From Gemmatimonadaceae bacterium (lineage in GTDB: Bacteria > Gemmatimonadota > Gemmatimonadetes > Gemmatimonadales > Gemmatimonadaceae): a stretch of DNA of 64,000 nucleotides. The notes under the pieces were generated by a model. The model had not been told where the DNA came from. It saw nothing but the letters and a program-made list of their open reading frames with translations, and searched no databases. A program made the position numbers and the translations under genes. The DNA is taken from positions 50,724 to 114,723 of the forward strand of contig JAICWO010000004.1 in assembly GCA_025934775.1 (NCBI GenBank). The letters run 5' to 3'. Below are positions 34,120 through 44,578 of this stretch, one piece after another (position 1 is the stretch's first letter; each line of letters opens with the position of its first letter).

Positions 34120-35475
34120 ATGTCGCACACCGCCATCGATTCCGCCTTCACGACGCCGCCGGCCGCATCGCCGTCGCTCGAAGAATTCTGGATGCCCTTC
34201 ACCGGCAATCGCGCATTCAAGCGCGCGCCGCGCCTGCTCGTCTCGGCGAAGGACATGCACTATACCGCCGCCGACGGGCGGCAGATCCTCGACGGCACCG
34301 CCGGGCTGTGGTGCGTGAACGCCGGGCATTGTCGCGAGCCGATCACCGCGGCGATCCGCGAGCAGGCGGGCGTGCTCGATTACGCGCCGCCGTTCCAGCT
34401 CGGCCATCCGCTCGCCTTCGAGCTCGCGCAGCGCGTGGCGGCGATGCTGCCCGGCGACCTCGATCACATCTTCTTCGGAAATTCAGGCTCGGAGGCGGTC
34501 GACTCGGCGCTCAAGATCGCGCTCGCCTACTGGCAAGCGAAGGGTGAGCCGCGGCGCGCGCGGTTCGTCGGCCGCGCGCGCGGCTACCACGGCGTCGGAT
34601 TCGGCGGGATCGCGGTTGGCGGCATCGCGGCAAACCAGCGCCAGTTCGCGTCGCAGCTTCTTCCCGCCGTCGATCATCTGCCGCACACGCACGATCTGGC
34701 GCGCAACGCGTTCGCGCACGGGCAGCCCGCGCATGGCGCGGAGCTCGCCGACGCGCTCGAGCAGCTCGTGGCGAAGCACGGCGCGGACACGATCGCCGCC
34801 GTGATCGTCGAGCCGATGGCGGGATCGACGGGCGTGCTGATTCCACCGGTCGGCTATCTCGAGCGGCTCCGCGCGATCTGCGATCGCCACGGCATCCTGC
34901 TCATCTTCGACGAAGTGATCACCGGCTTCGGGCGTCTGGGCGCGCCGTTCGCCGCGACGCGCTTTGGCGTGCAGCCGGACATGCTCACGATGGCAAAAGG
35001 GATCACGAACGCGACGGTGCCGATGGGCGCGGTCGCGGTGCGCGGCGGGATTTATGATACTGTGATGAACGGCGTGGCCAGCGGGATCGAGCTCTTCCAC
35101 GGCTACACGTACTCCGGCCACCCGCTCGCCGCGGCGGCCGGCCTTGCGACGCTCTCGCTCTACGAGACCGAAGGACTGTTCGAGCGCTCGCGGGCGATGG
35201 AGCCGCACCTCGAGCGTGCGGTGCATTCCCTCCGCGGCGCTCGGCACGTGATCGACGTGCGGAACATTGGCCTCGTTGGCGCGGTCGAGCTCGAGCCGCG
35301 CGACGGCGCGCCGGGCGCGCGCGCGTTCGAGACGTTCCTCAAGTGCTTCGAGGCGGGCGTGCTCGTCCGCTCGAGCGGCGACAATATCGCGATCTCGCCG
35401 CCGCTCATCGTCAGCGAGGCCGAGATCGACCGAATCGTGACCGTGCTGCGCGACGCGATCCAGCGAGTCGAATGA
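34120..35475 (+). CDS. Beta-alanine/omega-amino acid:pyruvate aminotransferase (class III)
   Basis: A 451-residue PLP transaminase. It closely follows the omega-amino acid:pyruvate family: FWMPFTGNRAFK, GTAGLWCVNAGHC, FFGNSGSEAVDSALKIA, YHGVGFGGIAVGG, IFDEVITGFGRLG and the PLP Lys in MLTMAKGITN near residue 293. It converts beta-alanine or other omega-amines with pyruvate to an aldehyde/semialdehyde and alanine. ATG 34120 was chosen by homology. The stop overlaps the tsdA start (ATGA), putting it in the sulfur-oxidation transcript. Confidence 0.88.
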   Translation: MSHTAIDSAFTTPPAASPSLEEFWMPFTGNRAFKRAPRLLVSAKDMHYTAADGRQILDGTAGLWCVNAGHCREPITAAIREQAGVLDYAPPFQLGHPLAFELAQRVAAMLPGDLDHIFFGNSGSEAVDSALKIALAYWQAKGEPRRARFVGRARGYHGVGFGGIAVGGIAANQRQFASQLLPAVDHLPHTHDLARNAFAHGQPAHGAELADALEQLVAKHGADTIAAVIVEPMAGSTGVLIPPVGYLERLRAICDRHGILLIFDEVITGFGRLGAPFAATRFGVQPDMLTMAKGITNATVPMGAVAVRGGIYDTVMNGVASGIELFHGYTYSGHPLAAAAGLATLSLYETEGLFERSRAMEPHLERAVHSLRGARHVIDVRNIGLVGAVELEPRDGAPGARAFETFLKCFEAGVLVRSSGDNIAISPPLIVSEAEIDRIVTVLRDAIQRVE

Positions 35476-36425
35476 TTCGCCGGCTCGCGTTTCTCGGCGC
35501 CGCGGCGTTCGCTGCGGCGTGCACGCTGCAGGAAGCGTCGGATCGCGCCGACTCCGTGGCCTCGGTGGCGCAGCGCGGGCCGGCGCGCGGCTACAACCCG
35601 AACACGTACCAGCCGCCGGTGGTCGACAGCACGCCGGACGATCCGTTCGAAGCGTCCGTGTACCGCGGGCTGGCGCTGCTCACGCACACGCACGACAGCC
35701 TGCCGGCGTACGATCCGAGCAGCCTCAATTGCACGAGCTGCCACCTCGACGAGGGGCGGCGGCCGAACGCGGCGCCGCTCGTGGGTGTGTTCGCGCGCTA
35801 TCCCAAGTTCATGGACCGGAACGGCGCCGTGGTGCCGATCGAGGATCGCGTGAACTACTGCTTCACGCGAAGCCTCGCCGGCTCCAGACTCCCGAGCGAC
35901 TCGCGCGAGATGCAGGACATCGTCGCCTATCTCTCCTTCATCTCGCGGGGCGTTCCGCAGGGCGAGCACGTGCGCGGCGAAGGCTTTGCCCCCATGCCGG
36001 CACTCACCGGTGATTCGGCGCGCGGCCGGCAGGTGTTCGTCGACAACTGCGCGCGGTGCCACGGCAACGGCGGCGCCGGCATGGGACCGATTCCTGCTCT
36101 CTGGGGCGCGGCGTCGTTCAGTGTCGGGGCGTCGATGGCGCGCCAGGAGCGCGCCGCGTCGTTCATTCGCCACAACATGCCGTTCGACCGTCCGGGCCTG
36201 CTGACGGACGGCCAGGCGTTCGACGTCGCGGCGTACATCACGTCGATGTCGCGCCCCGACTCGCCGGGCAAGGAGCAGGATTGGCCGAACGGCGGGGCGC
36301 CGGCCGACGTGCCGTATCAGACCCGGGGACACAGGGCGTTCCGTCCGCCGCGGGTGCTGCCGCGCACGACCAACGCCGCGGCGGCGCTCGTGCCGGTGCC
36401 GGCGTCCGTATTGAAGCAGAAGTGA
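35472..36425 (+). CDS. tsdA: TsdA-like diheme cytochrome c (thiosulfate dehydrogenase)
   Basis: A 317-residue exported diheme cytochrome with a lipoprotein-like signal (LGAAAFAAACTL). Two heme sites are present: CTSCH near residue 88 and CARCH near residue 195. The pattern LNCTSCHLDEGRRPNAAPL...YPKFMD...EDRVNYCFTRSL matches TsdA, including the Cys between the heme motifs that is the unusual axial ligand in that enzyme. TsdA couples two thiosulfates to tetrathionate in the periplasm. The assignment is by visible motifs only. Coupled to the aminotransferase and followed by soxC 15 bp later. Confidence 0.8.
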   Translation: MIRRLAFLGAAAFAAACTLQEASDRADSVASVAQRGPARGYNPNTYQPPVVDSTPDDPFEASVYRGLALLTHTHDSLPAYDPSSLNCTSCHLDEGRRPNAAPLVGVFARYPKFMDRNGAVVPIEDRVNYCFTRSLAGSRLPSDSREMQDIVAYLSFISRGVPQGEHVRGEGFAPMPALTGDSARGRQVFVDNCARCHGNGGAGMGPIPALWGAASFSVGASMARQERAASFIRHNMPFDRPGLLTDGQAFDVAAYITSMSRPDSPGKEQDWPNGGAPADVPYQTRGHRAFRPPRVLPRTTNAAAALVPVPASVLKQK

Positions 36426-36440
36426 ACTGCTGATTTTTGA

Positions 36441-37670
36441 ATGAGCGAACAATCAATCTCGCGCCGTGCGCTCCTGGCCGGCGCCGCGGCCGCGGCCGGT
36501 GGTGCGCTGCTCGGCGGGCCGGCGGCGGATGCGCAGCAGGCGCCGGTCGTGCCGGCGGATCCCACGAAGCAACCCGGCGCACCGGTCACCGCCGTCGGCG
36601 CGCGGTCGCCGTTCGTGCATCCGGAGCGCGCGCCCGTCGGGCAGATCACGGGCACCGCGCTCACGCCGCTCCAGGATCTCGCCGGAACCATCACGCCCGC
36701 CGACCTGCACTTCACGCGCATTCACAACGGCGTGCCGGCGATCGATCCGGCTCGGCATACGCTGCTCATCCACGGTATGGTCGAGCATCCGCTGGAGCTC
36801 ACCGTGGCCGAACTCCAGCGCTTTCCGTCCGTGTCGCGCGTGCACTTCATCGAATGCTCCGGCAACGGGCGCGCCGCGTACCACACGCCGTCCCCGGCCA
36901 TGACGCCGCAGCAAGTCGACGGGATGACGAGCAACAGTGAGTGGACCGGCGTGCCGCTGTCCACGCTCTTCCACGAGGTCGGGCTGCGGCACGATGCCGA
37001 TTGGTTCCTCGCCGAGGGCGGCGATGCGTCGCTGCTCGCGCGGAGCATCCCCGTGAGCAAGGGGATGGATGACGCGATGATCGCCTGGGCGCAGAATGGC
37101 GAGCCGCTGCGTCCCGAGCAGGGCTTCCCCATCCGACTGCTTCTTCCCGGGTGGGAGGGCAACACCAACGTGAAGTGGCTTCGGCGCATCAAGCTCGGGA
37201 GGGCGCCGTTCATGACGCGGTGGGAGACGGCGAAGTACACCGATCCGCTTCCGGGCGGGAAGATCCGGCAGTTCAGCTTCGAGATGGATGCGAAGTCGAT
37301 CATCACCTCGCCGGCGTACCCGGAGCGGCTCTCGGGCCCCGGGTGGTGGCCGGTGCGCGGGCTCGCCTGGAGCGGCCGCGGACGCATCGCCCGCGTGGAC
37401 GTGAGCACCGACGGCGGCCGCACGTGGGAGAACGCGACGCTGCTCTCGCCGCTCACGGCAAAAGCGCACGTCCGCTTCGAGTACATGTGGCAATGGAACG
37501 GTAATAATAGTTTGCTCATGAGCCGAGCCGTCGACGATCAGGGATACGTGCAGCCGACGATGTCGGAACTGTTGGCGGTGCGCGGACCGGGAACGGACTA
37601 CCACTACAACGCGATCCGCGCCTGGGCCGTGGCGCGCGATGGAACGGTGACGTTCGAGGCCCGCACGTGA
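36441..37670 (+). CDS. soxC: SoxC-like molybdopterin sulfite/sulfane dehydrogenase subunit
   Basis: A 409-residue sulfite-oxidase-family protein. It starts with a twin-arginine-type leader (SISRRALLAGAAAAAGG), so it should fold with its molybdenum cofactor in the cytoplasm and move to the periplasm. The Mo-ligand Cys is in HFIECSGNGRA near residue 138. The C-terminal domain (VDVSTDGGRTWENATL, RFEYMWQWNGN) is the Ig-like dimerisation domain. SoxC works with a cytochrome SoxD to oxidise protein-bound sulfane. Its stop overlaps the next start (GTGA). Confidence 0.88.
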   Translation: MSEQSISRRALLAGAAAAAGGALLGGPAADAQQAPVVPADPTKQPGAPVTAVGARSPFVHPERAPVGQITGTALTPLQDLAGTITPADLHFTRIHNGVPAIDPARHTLLIHGMVEHPLELTVAELQRFPSVSRVHFIECSGNGRAAYHTPSPAMTPQQVDGMTSNSEWTGVPLSTLFHEVGLRHDADWFLAEGGDASLLARSIPVSKGMDDAMIAWAQNGEPLRPEQGFPIRLLLPGWEGNTNVKWLRRIKLGRAPFMTRWETAKYTDPLPGGKIRQFSFEMDAKSIITSPAYPERLSGPGWWPVRGLAWSGRGRIARVDVSTDGGRTWENATLLSPLTAKAHVRFEYMWQWNGNNSLLMSRAVDDQGYVQPTMSELLAVRGPGTDYHYNAIRAWAVARDGTVTFEART

Positions 37671-38284
37671 GCCGGAACTCGATCGCGCACGGGATCGTGC
37701 AGGGGATCGTGCTCGCCGCCCTCGCCCTCGCGAGTGCGTGCAGGCTCGACGCGCGCGACGACTACCTGGGCGACAAGGATCCGCCGCATTTCGGTTTGGG
37801 CCACGCGCCCAGCGCCGCCGAGATCGCGGCGGAGGATATCGATGTCTCGCCCGATGGTGCGGGACTACCGGCCGGATCGGGCACGCCCGAGCAAGGGGCG
37901 CAAGTGTACGCGGCGAGTTGCGCCGTCTGCCATGGCGCGAGCGGCGAGGGCAAGCCGCCGGCGTATCCGCAGCTGGTTGGAGGGCCCAGGGGGAACGTGG
38001 ATTTCGCGAGCGACTTCGCCATCCCGCGAACGATCGGGAATTACTGGCCGTACGCGACGACGGTGTTCGGCTACATCCGGCGCGCGATGCCGCTCACCGC
38101 GCCGGGGTCGCTCACGGCGGACCAGGTTTATGCCGTGACGGCGTACCTCCTCAACCGGGAGGGGCTCATCGCGCCAGGCACCGTGATCGATGCGCGGACG
38201 CTGCCTGCGGTGAAGATGCCCGCGCGCGGCCGGTTCGTGCCTGACGACCGCCGCGGTTCGATCGGCGGACGGCGCGTGCGCTAG
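37667..38284 (+). CDS. SoxD-like monoheme cytochrome c
   Basis: A 205-residue exported c-type cytochrome from GTG 37667, with a lipoprotein-like signal (AALALASACRL). The segment FGLGHAPSAAEIAAEDIDVSPDGAGLPAGSGT is the SoxD-type N-terminal pattern, and the single heme site is CAVCH near residue 86, followed by the expected TAPGSLTADQVYAVTAYLL with the distal Met region (RAMPL). It is coupled to soxC and should accept its electrons. SoxD of model organisms is often larger and diheme; this one is a short monoheme version. Confidence 0.83.
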   Translation: MSRNSIAHGIVQGIVLAALALASACRLDARDDYLGDKDPPHFGLGHAPSAAEIAAEDIDVSPDGAGLPAGSGTPEQGAQVYAASCAVCHGASGEGKPPAYPQLVGGPRGNVDFASDFAIPRTIGNYWPYATTVFGYIRRAMPLTAPGSLTADQVYAVTAYLLNREGLIAPGTVIDARTLPAVKMPARGRFVPDDRRGSIGGRRVR

Positions 38285-38490
38285 ACTGTATTCAATTGCC
38301 CGGAACCGCGGTGCATGGGCGCGCAGGTGATAAGGAAATTCACATCCTGTGACACCCGGTCGGTGGCAGGTCCGTATGAATACTCGAGCGACTGTTGTGT
38401 AATGTTCCAGCGATCCCCATATTGGCGGCTCGCAGTCTCACGCAAGTCCGGAACGGATCCGACGACGGATCCCCCGCGGAGTCAATCACC

Positions 38491-38799
38491 ATGGCATCGA
38501 CGAGCAGTGTGGCCGCCGCGTTGGCGGTCCTCCCCCCACGGGATGACGCACCCCGAGTCATCCAGCAGTTCACGTCCGTCTTTCTGGTAAGCCGCTTCGG
38601 CGAGCTGTGGCGAGTCTACGACGCCACCGACGTGAACAGTGCCGACCGACGGATGCCTTCGAATTCATCCGCGCGGCCCCTCAGAATCTTCGTGGCCCTG
38701 GCACGCAAGACGGAAGTCCGCGTCTACACCTTCGCGCCCGGTGAATCGAGATCCGTCGATCCCGCGAGCCTGCAAGGGCAACTCGACGGGAGTGCGTGA
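38491..38799 (+). CDS. Hypothetical protein
   Basis: A 102-residue protein from ATG 38491, with GGAG about nine bases upstream. It has an Ala-rich start, then FTSVFLVSRFGELWRVYDATD and PLRIFVALARKTEVRVYTFAPGESRS, suggesting a small beta-rich domain. No signal peptide. I do not recognise the family. It converges on the S9 peptidase gene across a heptamer array that starts at its stop codon. Confidence 0.55.
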   Translation: MASTSSVAAALAVLPPRDDAPRVIQQFTSVFLVSRFGELWRVYDATDVNSADRRMPSNSSARPLRIFVALARKTEVRVYTFAPGESRSVDPASLQGQLDGSA

Positions 38800-38869
38800 T
38801 GGAGCGTGGACCTTAGACCGTGGACCGTGGACCGTGGTCAACGGACTACGGTCCACGGTCCACGGACTA
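38800..38869. repeat. Heptamer array folding into a ~22-bp hairpin
   Basis: Ten heptamers run from 38800 to 38869 (TGGACCG, CGGTCCA and variants). CCGTGGACCGTGGACC (38818-38833) is the exact complement of 38850-38865, and an inner GTGGTC/GACTAC pairing with one mismatch leaves an AACG loop. It begins right after the hypothetical gene's TGA and contains the S9 stop. Confidence 0.85.
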
Positions 38870-40057
38870 ACGTCTCAGATTCCGCTCGAAGAACGCCCAG
38901 GTCCGATTCCAGGAATCGACTTGCTCGGGCGTGTCGTGGCGCTCGAGGGTCGTCGGGTTCACCAGCCGGCTGAACACGTGGCCGCACTCGTTGCCATGCT
39001 CGACGAGCGCGCGCGATTCCGTCACCGGGTTCCAGCTCGTGACGTACGGCGGATCCTTGTAGACCTTCACTTCGGCGAGCTTCGGCTTGAGCGCCATCAG
39101 CGTGTACGCCATCTGCTGATCCTCGCGGAAGAACACGTCGCAGTCGTTCGTCGCGACGTCGACGTGCATCGGAACCTTCAGGTTCTCCGCGTGAAACACC
39201 GGCGAGCGCTGGAGATACTCGTTGATGCACTGCTGATCGTGCGCCGGCCCGCAGTTCGCCTCGAACGGCATGCCCTGAATGCCTTCTTCGGGCGCGTAGT
39301 TGCGGGCGTACGACGGTCCGTGATCCATGAGCCGAAATACGAGATTCGTCACGGGCACGATCGCCGCGCCGGCCTTGAACGGATTGTCGTCGCGGAAGAG
39401 AATGTGCGACGTGATGAACCCGCCGTGGCTCCATCCCATGATGCCCATGCGCGCGGTGTCGACGTACGGAAGCGTGGCGAGGTAGTCGACCGCCGATTCG
39501 ACGTCGTCGATCTCCTTGCCGCCGTAGTCGATCTTCTTCATCCACTCGTCGCCGTAGCCGGTCGAGCCGCGGTAGTCGGGCGTGATCACCACGTAGCCGC
39601 GCTTCACCGCCTCGACGACGAACGGATACATGAGCGTGTTCCAGTCGCCGTGCACGCCGCCGTGCACCCAGACGAGCGCCGCGTGCTTCGCGGTCCCGTG
39701 GTTGACCGGCGAGAAGACGTACGCGGGAATCTCGAGGCCGTCGGCCCGGCTCTTGTAGTGCACTTTCGCAAACTCATAATTCCCGGACGCCTTCGCCGCG
39801 TAGACGCTGTCCGAGCGGTGCTTGTCGGCCATCTGTCGCTCGCAGACCTGCGGCGAGCACCCCTGCAGGTCGGCGGGGCTCTTGCTCACGTACAGCTCGC
39901 GGATGCGCGCCGAGTCCATCGCGCCGCGCCACATGCCGAAGCCGCCGCGGCCCCGCGCCCCGCGCGCGGGCGCCGGCGTGCCCGCCGGCTCGGCCCCCGT
40001 CTGTGCCAACACCGGCGCAGCCACCAGCAGCGCCAGAAGTCCCAGTCGTTTCATCAT
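38867..40057 (-). CDS. Secreted S9-family (prolyl oligopeptidase-like) peptidase
   Basis: A 396-residue exported serine peptidase. After the signal (LLALLVAAPVLAQ) comes a short Arg/Gly-rich stretch and then a lone alpha/beta hydrolase catalytic domain without the usual beta-propeller. Motifs: HGGVHGDW (oxyanion), DYRGSTGYGDEW, the nucleophile in MGWSHGGFITSH, Asp in DVATNDCDVFF, and His in EHGNECGHVF. The missing propeller makes this a dipeptidyl-peptidase/acylaminoacyl-type hydrolase of compact form. The 3' end lies in a heptamer array. Confidence 0.87.
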   Translation of the reverse strand: MMKRLGLLALLVAAPVLAQTGAEPAGTPAPARGARGRGGFGMWRGAMDSARIRELYVSKSPADLQGCSPQVCERQMADKHRSDSVYAAKASGNYEFAKVHYKSRADGLEIPAYVFSPVNHGTAKHAALVWVHGGVHGDWNTLMYPFVVEAVKRGYVVITPDYRGSTGYGDEWMKKIDYGGKEIDDVESAVDYLATLPYVDTARMGIMGWSHGGFITSHILFRDDNPFKAGAAIVPVTNLVFRLMDHGPSYARNYAPEEGIQGMPFEANCGPAHDQQCINEYLQRSPVFHAENLKVPMHVDVATNDCDVFFREDQQMAYTLMALKPKLAEVKVYKDPPYVTSWNPVTESRALVEHGNECGHVFSRLVNPTTLERHDTPEQVDSWNRTWAFFERNLRR

Positions 40058-40130
40058 TGCCTCGCATCGGTTGGGAGTGCGGGGCGAATGTATTGGCGAG
40101 AGAGTCTGGGGGCTATAGTCTGGCGGCTGT

Positions 40131-40207
40131 GGACCGTGGAACGTCGTCAACGGACTACGGTCCACGTTCCACGTTCCAGGTTCCACGTTCCAGGTTCCCC
40201 GTTCTAA
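40131..40207. repeat. Heptamer array (GTTCCAC/GTTCCAG) with hairpin core
   Basis: GGTCCAC, GTTCCAC, GTTCCAG, GTTCCAC, GTTCCAG, GTTCCCC and GTTCTAA follow one another from 40159. Upstream GTGGACCGTGGAAC can pair with it around GTCAACGGAC, and GTCAACGGACTACGGTCCAC is shared with the array at 38800. The last unit holds the stop of the DUF1906 gene. Confidence 0.8.
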
Positions 40208-41139
40208 ATCCCCGACTCCGACGGCGACTTCCACGACGCGACGTTCACGTCGATTGGCAGGCGCACGTCCGCGACGGAGCGCGCGACGTCGATCACCCCT
40301 TGCCAGACGGCCGCGAAGGCGTAGCCCACGTCCTGCGGCGCGCGGCCGGTGTCGAAGCCCTTGCCGCCCGCGAGCCACATGCGCGGAGTCGTCGTGTCGC
40401 CCGCGGCTTGAAAGACAGCGTGCACGTCATCGAAGATCTGTTGCGCGTTTGCCTCGTGGGCATAGAAGCCGGGCATGTACTGGCCGCTGGCGAGCATGCG
40501 CGCCGTCCATGACTTGTAATAGTCGCGCATCGCGCTCGGGATCTTGTCCATGTGCTCGATGTCGAGGAACACGATCGCGCCCTTCGGAAATCCCTCGCCC
40601 GATGCCTTCGCGGTGGCGTCGTCCGCGTCGCGAGCGCCTTCGTCCGCGCTCAGCAGATCCGCGGCGCAATTGGACTTCTTCCGAAGCACGTCGCGCTGCG
40701 CAGGCGTGAGCGAGCGCGGCGTTTTGCCCCAGGTCTGTTGGCCGACGTACACCGCCGCCAGACCCCACCCCATCGCGACGAGCGTGTCGCGCTTGCCGAC
40801 CCACGACCGGTCCGCGTGGCAGGGCGACGGCAGGTAGTAGCCAACCCACGAGTACGGCGAGCCCGGCGTCTTCTTCCACGTCCGCATCACGCCCGTGCCC
40901 GGATATGTGTGCGTATCGAAGCCGACGTAGTGTCCCTTCTCGGCCGCGTTCGCGAAGGTGGCGTCCTGGCCGGTCACGGCCGCTGCCGCCTGCGCGACTT
41001 TGGCGACCGCATCAATCGCTGCCGGAGGCGAGTCGGGACCCGTGACGCCGGCGCCACACGCTCCCGTCAACGCGCAAAGCACCAGCCCGGCAATTCGAAA
41101 GGCGATTGTGTGAAGTCTCTGGAGCACGCGACGACGCAT
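40204..41139 (-). CDS. DUF1906 glycoside-hydrolase-like lipoprotein
   Basis: A 311-residue lipoprotein (lipobox ALTGAC near residue 28). The mature part has YVGFDTHTYPG, MRTWKKTPGSPYSWVGYYLPSPCH and IVFLDIEHMDKI, the DUF1906 (Rv2525c-like, TIM-barrel) pattern with the acidic Asp/Glu pair in FLDIE as the likely catalytic site. Such proteins are thought to hydrolyse peptidoglycan-like glycans. Substrate untested. It is co-directional with the GHL10 gene upstream. Confidence 0.75.
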   Translation of the reverse strand: MRRRVLQRLHTIAFRIAGLVLCALTGACGAGVTGPDSPPAAIDAVAKVAQAAAAVTGQDATFANAAEKGHYVGFDTHTYPGTGVMRTWKKTPGSPYSWVGYYLPSPCHADRSWVGKRDTLVAMGWGLAAVYVGQQTWGKTPRSLTPAQRDVLRKKSNCAADLLSADEGARDADDATAKASGEGFPKGAIVFLDIEHMDKIPSAMRDYYKSWTARMLASGQYMPGFYAHEANAQQIFDDVHAVFQAAGDTTTPRMWLAGGKGFDTGRAPQDVGYAFAAVWQGVIDVARSVADVRLPIDVNVASWKSPSESGI

Positions 41140-41165
41140 GCAAGTGATAAACGCAATCGCCGTAC

Positions 41166-41214
41166 ACTCGCGTCTCGGATCTCGTTACTCGCGCCTCGGA
41201 TCTCGTTCCTCATG
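41166..41214. repeat. Heptamer array NCTCGNN at the end of the GHL10 gene
   Basis: ACTCGCG, TCTCGGA, TCTCGTT, ACTCGCG, CCTCGGA, TCTCGTT and CCTCATG run without gaps, so a 21-bp block is doubled with one mismatch. The stop of the GHL10 gene (41185-41187) lies inside. Confidence 0.75.
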
Positions 41215-42687
41215 GCTGGCCGGCGGACTCTCGACCCCGCTGCGGCTCACCGCGGTCACCACCACCTCTGACACCGCCGACCTCGGCAGCCGATGCGTCC
41301 TGAGCCAGCCCGGGAGCACTTCGGTCTCCCACGTGCCGGCGCTGTCGCTCCGCACCGTCCACCACCAGACCTTCACGCCCTTTCCCGGCGTGAGGCTCAC
41401 GTCGAGATCACCCGTCGCGCGGTCGCGGCCGAGCGTGATGCGCGGCTTCGCCGGCGGGGTGGCGCCGAGCCACGGCGACGCGGGGATCAATGCCGGCGCG
41501 GCGTAGCGTGTGAGTAATTTCTCATCGAGGCTGTCCGGGTCCTTCATCATGACGGAAGCGTTGAAGTGGATGAGCCCCATGTCGCCGCCCTTCGCGCGCA
41601 CGGTGTCGATCTCGTCCACGATCTCCTGGGCCGGGATGTGGCGGGCGCCGTTCCCGTTCACGCGGTAGCTCGCCACGCCCGGCCAGATGTGCCGGTGTTT
41701 AGTGTTTTGTGAACGCCACCAGTCGTACAGCACCGGGAAGCTCTGCGCGGGCGGCTGGATCGGCCAGTAGAGCTGCGGCGCGAGATAATCCAGCCAGCCG
41801 TTCTGGAGCCACAGCTTCGAGTCGGCGTAGATCTCCTGGTAGCCGTCGAAGCCCTTGATCTGCGCCGGATTGCCCGGCCGCCAGATCCCGAACGGACTGA
41901 TGCCGACCTTGACCCACGGCTTTGCCGCCCGCACGCCCTTGAACAACGCCTCGACGAGCGCGTTCACGTTCTGGCGCCGCCAATCGTCTTTCGCCAGCGT
42001 GCCGCCGTGCTTCACGTAGCGCGCGTACGTCGCCGAATCGGGGAAGTCGATGCGATGTCCGGCGGAGTCGTTCTCGGGATACGGATAGAAGTAGTCGTCG
42101 ATGTGCACGCCGTCGACGTCGTATCGCTTCACGACGTCCACGATCGCTCGAACCGCGCGCCGCCGCACTTCCGGATCGCCGGGATCCATCCAGATGAAGT
42201 GCCCGTACGGATGCACCATCTCGGGATGCGTCTGCGTGATGTGCGTGCGCGCCGCCGCGGTGTCTGTCGTGTACGCGGCGCGGTAGGGATTGAACCACGC
42301 GTGCAGCTCGAGCCCGCGCGCGTGCGCCTGCTCCACCGCGAACTGGAGCGGATCCCACATCGGCTCCGGCGCGCGTCCCTGCCGCCCCGTGAGAAACTGC
42401 GACCACGGCTCGTACGGCGACGCGTAGAACGCGTCCGCGCCCGGCCGGATCTGCAGCACGATGGCGTTCATGTTGAGCGACACGGCCTTGTCGAGAATGG
42501 CGAGCAGCTCGCGCTGCTGATCCCACGTGCTCTCGCCGGGCTTCGACGGCCAATCGATGTTCGCCACCGTGGCGACCCACAGCCCACGGAACTCGCGCAT
42601 CACCGGCGGCGGCGCGGACGGGTCTTGCGCACGCCCGGGCGCGGCGACCAAGAGCACCAGCGCGGGAATCAGCAGAGTGTTTCGCAT
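41185..42687 (-). CDS. GHL10-family glycosyl hydrolase-like protein
   Basis: A 500-residue exported protein (signal ALVLLVAAPGRAQ). The GHL10 (YngK-like) TIM-barrel is clear: FRGLWVATVANIDWPS, NMNAIVLQIRPGADAFY, LHAWFNPYRA, VDGVHIDDYFYPYP with the acidic pair, GISPFGIW and DYLAPQLYWPIQ. A C-terminal ~90-residue Ig-like segment follows (VWWWTVRSDSAGTWETEVL). The family is assumed to cut cell-wall or polysaccharide substrates. The last residues (HEERDPRRE) come from a heptamer array that also contains the stop. Confidence 0.87.
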   Translation of the reverse strand: MRNTLLIPALVLLVAAPGRAQDPSAPPPVMREFRGLWVATVANIDWPSKPGESTWDQQRELLAILDKAVSLNMNAIVLQIRPGADAFYASPYEPWSQFLTGRQGRAPEPMWDPLQFAVEQAHARGLELHAWFNPYRAAYTTDTAAARTHITQTHPEMVHPYGHFIWMDPGDPEVRRRAVRAIVDVVKRYDVDGVHIDDYFYPYPENDSAGHRIDFPDSATYARYVKHGGTLAKDDWRRQNVNALVEALFKGVRAAKPWVKVGISPFGIWRPGNPAQIKGFDGYQEIYADSKLWLQNGWLDYLAPQLYWPIQPPAQSFPVLYDWWRSQNTKHRHIWPGVASYRVNGNGARHIPAQEIVDEIDTVRAKGGDMGLIHFNASVMMKDPDSLDEKLLTRYAAPALIPASPWLGATPPAKPRITLGRDRATGDLDVSLTPGKGVKVWWWTVRSDSAGTWETEVLPGWLRTHRLPRSAVSEVVVTAVSRSGVESPPASHEERDPRRE

Positions 42688-42715
42688 GCGTAGATCATAT
42701 CCTTAACTTTCGCCG

Positions 42716-44527
<1,812 letters not shown>

Positions 44528-44578
44528 CGGAGCCCGCGCCCGAACGGCACGCCTTATGAATGCTCGAGTTCCGCTCCC

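Noticed and set aside
34120..35475. Taurine:pyruvate aminotransferase feeding sulfite to SoxC
   Set aside because: The motifs fit beta-alanine/omega-amino acid:pyruvate enzymes more closely, and no sulfoacetaldehyde gene is nearby.
38340..38352. TCACA-TCC-TGTGA dyad before the hypothetical gene as a CRP-type site
   Set aside because: The half-site order is opposite to TGTGA-N6-TCACA and spacing is wrong; could be chance.
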